NCBI GenBank assembly: GCA_021828085.1
Contig: JAKATE010000025.1
Coordinates: forward strand, 1 to 17,409
DNA from: Thermoplasmata archaeon
GTDB lineage: Archaea; Thermoplasmatota; Thermoplasmata; Lutacidiplasmatales; UBA184
Length of the DNA: 17,409 nt
Reading direction: 5' to 3'
The translations under genes were made by a program, and so were the position numbers. Under the pieces are notes generated by a model. It was not told where the DNA came from, did not search any database, and was given only the letters and a program-made list of their open reading frames with translations. The first letter of the stretch is position 1. Each line of letters begins with the position of its first letter. Shown piece by piece: positions 14,214 through 17,409 of the stretch.

Positions 14214-14795
14214 TTACATCGTGGTCGAACCGGAAACCGCCGAACTGGTGGTTCCGAACGACGAGAGCGTGGAGCCGGTGCCCGCTAACTGGCTCGCTGA
14301 GACGATCACGATTGAGTACGCGCTGGTCACAGTGACCGGAGAGGTCCCGCTCGACCACGCCGAGCCTGTGAAGGTGGCCGCAACGTTCCCAGTCGATGTT
14401 TCCAAGATCGCATACCAGGCCCATCCGGTCCCCGCCGCAAGGCAGACCGACGCGGCATCTGTGACACCACAAGCCGTAGGCACCGCAGCAACAGTGCCGA
14501 CTGCGCTTCCTGATGCGTTCGTAATCTTCAGACCGAACAGGCTCGTGGTGAGCCCGCTAGTGGCCGAAAGCGAGAATGTGTCGTAGTAGCTGGTCTTTCC
14601 ACTGACCGTGGTTTGGGATGGCGTACCCTGGCCGAGCCCGAGATCGTAGGGCTTGCTACCGGTGCTTCCCAATCCTGAGATCAAGATGTACAACACGGCG
14701 GCAAGGACCACCGTGATGGCCACCAGCAGGATCGTGGCGATGATCGGCGATACGGCGCGGCGCTTGTTACGGCGCCATCGTGGCTTGGGCATCAT
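14214..14795 (-). CDS. archaeal type IV pilin (copy B)
   Basis: A pilus subunit of 193 residues, paralogous to copy A. The leader MMPKPRWRRNKRRA is very basic and is followed by VSPIIATILLVAITVVLA, the conserved processing site and assembly helix. The mature domain is Ser/Thr/Ala-rich and carries two Cys spaced by eight (ACGVTDAASVC), a GWAWYAIL segment, GSAW and LAGTGSTL, which align in order with copy A. A disulfide is plausible in both. Start choice: tandem ATGs at 14795 and 14792. A GTG at 14807 is in frame, but AAGGAG lies only three bases before it. A TATA box is at 14859-14866. The product is a likely substrate of the prepilin peptidase at 9182. Confidence 0.88.
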   Translation of the reverse strand: MMPKPRWRRNKRRAVSPIIATILLVAITVVLAAVLYILISGLGSTGSKPYDLGLGQGTPSQTTVSGKTSYYDTFSLSATSGLTTSLFGLKITNASGSAVGTVAAVPTACGVTDAASVCLAAGTGWAWYAILETSTGNVAATFTGSAWSSGTSPVTVTSAYSIVIVSASQLAGTGSTLSSFGTTSSAVSGSTTM

Positions 14796-14858
14796 TTTTG
14801 CTCTCACTTTCTCCTTCGAGGATCTTCTCCCCGCAAAGGAGACAACTTCCCGGTTCGG

Positions 14859-14866
14859 ATATAAGA
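14859..14866 (-). promoter_or_regulatory. TATA box for the pilin genes
   Basis: The minus-strand sequence CTTATATC is an AT box in otherwise mixed DNA, centred 67 bases before the pilin B ATG. Transcription would start near 14835 and leave a leader of about 40 bases containing AAGGAG, so this gene would be translated by Shine-Dalgarno rather than leaderless initiation. Confidence 0.55.
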
Positions 14867-14969
14867 ACCTTGGCGCCGACTAATCGTCAATCAACGATGT
14901 AAATTTCGACAGTTTATCTGCCGTGAACGACTGCAGAGTTCCCGTCAGGGAGGTCCCTCCTTCGATGCT

Positions 14970-14991
14970 CACTAATACGTATAGTATAGTG
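14970..14991. repeat. AT-rich imperfect inverted repeat
   Basis: CACTA-a-TAC pairs with GTA-TAGTG around a five-base loop, giving eight pairs with one bulged A. The core ATACGTAT is itself a perfect 8-bp palindrome. Its low GC sets it apart from its surroundings. It could be an operator or contain a core promoter for an unrecognised transcript. Confidence 0.35.
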
Positions 14992-15036
14992 CGCCCAGCG
15001 TGCGGGGCCGTGGTACCCCTGTTTGCAAAGCACATC

Positions 15037-15067
15037 CCGCGACACGGAGGCTCCCAGACCGCGACAC
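15037..15067. repeat. two direct repeats CCGCGACAC, 22-bp period
   Basis: Two exact 9-base copies (15037-15045 and 15059-15067) are separated by 13 bases. The 22-bp period is about two helical turns, so a protein could bind both on the same face. A perfect 7-bp hairpin begins at 15068, directly after the second copy. Function unknown. Confidence 0.35.
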
Positions 15068-15435
15068 TCCTGGAAGGCTCCAGGAAAGGACCCGGTAAGC
15101 GATCCTGCCGACACCTCTATCCCCGTTCGGAAACCTGAGGGAACCCAGAGACCGACCCCCATGGATTGACCTCAAGAAGGACCCCAGAAGACTTTGGTGC
15201 CCATCGTTCCTTTCCCGAATGCGAAGTCCCGCCAAAGCGAACTCGGTCGCGACAGTAGCCACCCCCTCCCGAAGTCCTTCGCCCCTTCGACGGACGGCGT
15301 ACTCTCTGCGGGGACGGAGACGGACGTTTCGCCGCCTGCTTGGTGTTGCCCCACCACCGGAGGTCCGGCTCGTGAAGGGCCTCCGCTAGGTCCGGAAGGC
15401 AAATCCTCTTCTTCCTGGGTCCCTGCAGGGGGACC

Positions 15436-15879
15436 ATGGCCGTCGTGAGGAAAGCCCATGCGCGATGGGAAGGGGACCTGCTCAGCGGAAAGGGGGTCGT
15501 CGGGTTCGAATCGGGATCTCTCCCAGAGGTGCCGGTGACCTGGGAGGCCCGCTCCCGGACCCCCGGAGGGAAGACGAGCCCAGAAGAGTTGCTCGCTGCC
15601 GCGCACGCCACCTGCTTCGCCATGGCCCTCTCCAACGGGCTTGCCAAGGCGAGCATGCCCTCCGAACACATGACCGTGAAGGCGGCCTGCACCTTCGACA
15701 AGGTCGGAGACGGGTTCAAGGTGACCGGGATGGATCTCGAAGTGACCGCCAAGATCGCCCACGCGGACCGGGCCCGGTTCGAGGAACTCGCCCGGACCGT
15801 CGGCGAGAAGGGCTGCCCGATCTCCCAAGCTCTCCAGGGGAACGTCCCGATCAAGGTCACGGCGAAGCTCGAACCCTGA
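15436..15879 (+). CDS. OsmC-family peroxide reductase
   Basis: A small dimeric thiol peroxidase that would reduce organic hydroperoxides in the cytoplasm. The 147-residue protein has both catalytic cysteines in family context: Cys60 in the helix AAAHATCFAMALSNGLA and Cys127 in EKGCPISQAL. TSPEELLAAAHA is the classic OsmC motif. The N-terminal strand AHARWEGDLLSGKG and GFKVTGMDLEVTAKI complete the fold. The ATG follows GGGGGACC closely, and a 10-bp palindrome (15421-15430) covers part of this ribosome-binding region. The gene is isolated, with no adjacent redox partner. Confidence 0.93.
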   Translation: MAVVRKAHARWEGDLLSGKGVVGFESGSLPEVPVTWEARSRTPGGKTSPEELLAAAHATCFAMALSNGLAKASMPSEHMTVKAACTFDKVGDGFKVTGMDLEVTAKIAHADRARFEELARTVGEKGCPISQALQGNVPIKVTAKLEP

Positions 15880-16152
15880 GGACCTCGTAAACCCCCCACC
15901 CACCCGGATAGGCGCCGGCACCGCCCGCGACGGCCCCCGGCCCCCTTCCGAGTTCCCGGGATTAGCTTACCCCTCGCCTAGCGCCCAAGGTATCGCCGAG
16001 AAGCAGGCTCAACGGGACCTTACCCCGAGCTTCGACGCGAACCATCGGACCTGTGAGCCCTATCCCACGGTCAGGGCGGCTTTGGGAATCCTCTTTAACC
16101 CGCGCTCAGGTCGGCTCGGGGTCGAGGGTGGTGCTCAGGGAGAGGTTCGAGG
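15880..16152. other. spacer downstream of the OsmC gene
   Basis: This 273-bp spacer shows no credible gene. It starts with C-rich, low-complexity DNA (15890-15950). CTCTTTAACC at 16091-16100 is a TATA-like box about 55 bases before the ATG at 16153. Confidence 0.4.
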
Positions 16153-16479
16153 ATGGGAAACGACACGCCCAAGCCACCCACCGGCCCTTGGAAGCCTCCG
16201 GTCGACCCGCCCAGTCCGCCGCCCCATCTGGTCTCCTTAGAGCAGGAGCTACGTCAGGAGCTCGAGGGACGCTTCCTCCGGGTCCGGGACATCGAGGCGC
16301 AGGTGCCTGCGCGGACGTCTCCCCGGGCACGGCCGGGCCGTGGGCCTGCTCCCGCGCAATCCTCTCTGCAGGCCTGGCGGCGGGAGCTCGAGGAAGCCTA
16401 CCGGGCGCTCCTCGATACCACCACGGAGCTCGGAGAGCTCCGCCGCCGTCTCCTGAGGGAGCGCGCCGGCGAGGGCTGA
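16153..16479 (+). CDS. hypothetical proline-rich coiled-coil protein
   Basis: I recognise no family. The 108-residue product starts with a proline-rich segment (KPPTGPWKPPVDPPSPPP). An amphipathic helix follows (about 28-50, LEQELRQELEGRFLRVRDIE), then a Pro/Arg-rich linker and a second charged helix (about 71-105, LQAWRRELEEAYRALL and LGELRRRLLRE) with heptad-like leucines, which suggests a coiled coil. No membrane segment or signal peptide is seen. The strong GC bias at third positions favours this frame over the overlapping ones on both strands. It lies 60 bases upstream of the GNAT gene. Confidence 0.6.
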   Translation: MGNDTPKPPTGPWKPPVDPPSPPPHLVSLEQELRQELEGRFLRVRDIEAQVPARTSPRARPGRGPAPAQSSLQAWRRELEEAYRALLDTTTELGELRRRLLRERAGEG

Positions 16480-16500
16480 CGACCTCCGGCCCCCGGGCCA

Positions 16501-16510
16501 ACCCTTTTGA
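16501..16510 (+). promoter_or_regulatory. TATA-like element before the second GNAT gene
   Basis: ACCCTTTTGA starts 39 bases before the ATG at 16540 and resembles the AAACCCTTTACC box before the mutase operon. This suggests the gene has its own promoter and a short leader or none. Confidence 0.4.
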
Positions 16511-16539
16511 GCGAGAGCCAACGAAACCTAAGGTCACTG

Positions 16540-17409
16540 ATGGAAGCCCCGACGATCCAGTCCGCGCGACAATACCGGGGGGACCTCCTCGAACCCCTCG
16601 TCCTCCTCCGACGGGCTCTCCATGAACGCGGGGAGAACCTACCGCCGGACTGGCCGGAGCAGGCCGAGGGGGAGCTTCGATCGGGGAAGCTCCTCGGATG
16701 GGTGGTAGCCCAGGGGAACTTGCCCCCCAAGGGCCTTGCTCTCCTTGCCCTGCGGAGTCATCGCGGGTTCGGTCAGATGCACCTCTGGGAGGGGGTCGAC
16801 CCGAAGGACGGGGCCGTGGGTCTTGCGAGGACCCTCCTGGGCTCCCTCCCCAGCACCGTCCGACGTATCGACCTCTCCTTGTCCGCGGAGGACCCTGCCC
16901 TCGAGGGGTCCGTGGTCGGCCTCCTCCAGCCGGCGGGGCTCGATCTCGAACTCGTCACCCGACTCTCCATGAGCCTCAGTCTCGATGTCCAGAACCCCCC
17001 TGCCGGCCTCCCTGTGCCCCCCGGCTACCGTTTCGTCCCGGCCCTCGCCCTCGCCGTCCCGCTGCTCGCCCAGGTGGATTTCCGGGCCTTCGAGGGGGGC
17101 CCGGACGCCGGGCTGGTCGCGGAGACCCCGGAGGACAACCAGCGGCTCCTGGAAGGACTGCTCCGGGGAGACCTCGGCGCCCCCCTCCGCGAAGGTTCTC
17201 CCGCCCTGCTCCAGGACCAGGACGAGAGCCATGCCCACCTCGTCGGTTTCGTGCTCGCCCTCGAGGAGAGCCCCCACCGGGCGCTCATCGCGGATGTGGC
17301 CGTCCTTCCCGATCACCGGCGACGCGGGCTCGGCCAAGCGCTGCTTGCGCGCTCCCTTCGCGGGCTGGTCGCCCTGGGCTTCTCCCAGGTCACCCTCTGG
17401 GTTACCAGA
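16540..17409 (+). CDS. tandem GNAT-family N-acetyltransferase (3'-truncated)
   Basis: The frame runs from the ATG at 16540 to the window end without a stop (290 residues visible). The C-terminal part is a GNAT domain: HLVGFVLALEE (strand 4), then LIADVAVLPDHRRRGLGQAL, which holds motif A with the canonical R-x-x-G-x-G, then SLRGLVALGFSQVTLWVT; motif B and the end lie beyond the window. The N-terminal 165 residues look like a degenerate GNAT half (LARTLLGSLPSTVRRIDLSL, LLQPAGLDLELVTRLSMSLSL) with no acetyl-CoA loop. This is the same two-domain architecture as the protein at 12285. Substrate unknown. Confidence 0.82.
   Translation, partial: MEAPTIQSARQYRGDLLEPLVLLRRALHERGENLPPDWPEQAEGELRSGKLLGWVVAQGNLPPKGLALLALRSHRGFGQMHLWEGVDPKDGAVGLARTLLGSLPSTVRRIDLSLSAEDPALEGSVVGLLQPAGLDLELVTRLSMSLSLDVQNPPAGLPVPPGYRFVPALALAVPLLAQVDFRAFEGGPDAGLVAETPEDNQRLLEGLLRGDLGAPLREGSPALLQDQDESHAHLVGFVLALEESPHRALIADVAVLPDHRRRGLGQALLARSLRGLVALGFSQVTLWVTR

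Larger units (their letters stand above)
14796..15435. other. 640-bp intergenic region upstream of the pilins and of the OsmC gene
   Basis: No open frame here has a recognisable protein or good codon character. The first 90 bases hold the pilin B leader and promoter. The rest contains an AT-rich imperfect dyad (14970-14991), a pair of direct repeats (15037-15067), a perfect hairpin TCCTGGA-AGGC-TCCAGGA (15068-15085), and a 10-bp palindrome CCCTGCAGGG (15421-15430) just before the OsmC start. An unannotated small RNA or regulatory region is possible but not shown. Confidence 0.5.

Noticed and set aside
15503..15512. GGTTCGAATC resembling a tRNA T-arm
   Set aside because: It lies inside the OsmC coding region and no cloverleaf or acceptor stem can be built around it.
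15117..15899. Minus-strand open frames over the OsmC gene
   Set aside because: Antisense to a gene with both catalytic cysteines in place; their protein sequences show no family character.
16053..16625. Alternative plus frame and the 16106-16537 minus frame over the proline-rich protein
   Set aside because: Pro/Arg/Gly-rich shadow composition and poorer third-position GC bias than the frame at 16153; the plus frame also runs into the GNAT gene.
1..17409. CRISPR array, insertion sequence, toxin-antitoxin, phage or defence island
   Set aside because: No regularly spaced repeats, transposase motifs, terminal inverted repeats or known defence domains were seen on either strand.

Overview
The window is a very GC-rich stretch of archaeal chromosome. 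Domain-level evidence is firm: archaeal/eukaryotic-type ribosomal protein S6e, translation initiation factor aIF2 gamma, a Trm112-like zinc protein, a Ser-His type (archaeal/ER) signal peptidase, an archaeal prepilin peptidase and two archaeal type IV pilins. TATA-like elements sit 25-60 nt upstream of several starts. The finer placement is an inference: a high-GC Thermoplasmatota-like lineage is plausible, but there is no rRNA here to settle it.

Layout. (1) 2-4825, plus: the 3' part of a GH57/DUF3536 glycosidase, then treY (maltooligosyl trehalose synthase), three bases apart, forming an alpha-glucan/trehalose unit that ends at a hairpin terminator. (2) 4866-6669, minus: a two-gene operon of an internally duplicated membrane protein and an unusually long signal peptidase I. 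(3) 6863-7276, plus: a small four-helix membrane protein behind a palindromic site. (4) 7293-9087, minus: the translation operon rps6e - aIF2 gamma - trm112. (5) 9182-10081, plus: a prepilin peptidase, divergent from rps6e. (6) 10204-13226, plus: a tightly packed four-gene operon of a B12-binding mutase subunit, MeaB GTPase, a membrane-anchored FAM173-like methyltransferase and a tandem-GNAT acetyltransferase. (7) 13566-14795, minus: two paralogous pilins with a composite hairpin between them, flanked by gene-poor spacers (13227-13565 and 14796-15435). (8) 15436-17409, plus: an OsmC peroxide reductase, a small proline-rich/coiled-coil protein and a second tandem-GNAT protein cut by the window end.

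How the parts work together. The prepilin peptidase of block 5 is the natural processing enzyme for the pilins of block 7, whose N-termini carry a basic-Arg-Ala/Val-Ser-Pro cleavage signature. The mutase subunit and MeaB handle methylmalonyl-CoA/succinyl-CoA carbon flow and cofactor integrity. The methyltransferase and acetyltransferase behind them form a less expected protein- or small-molecule-modification pair, and this is the most interesting association in the window. I see no CRISPR array, tRNA, rRNA, insertion sequence or phage gene.
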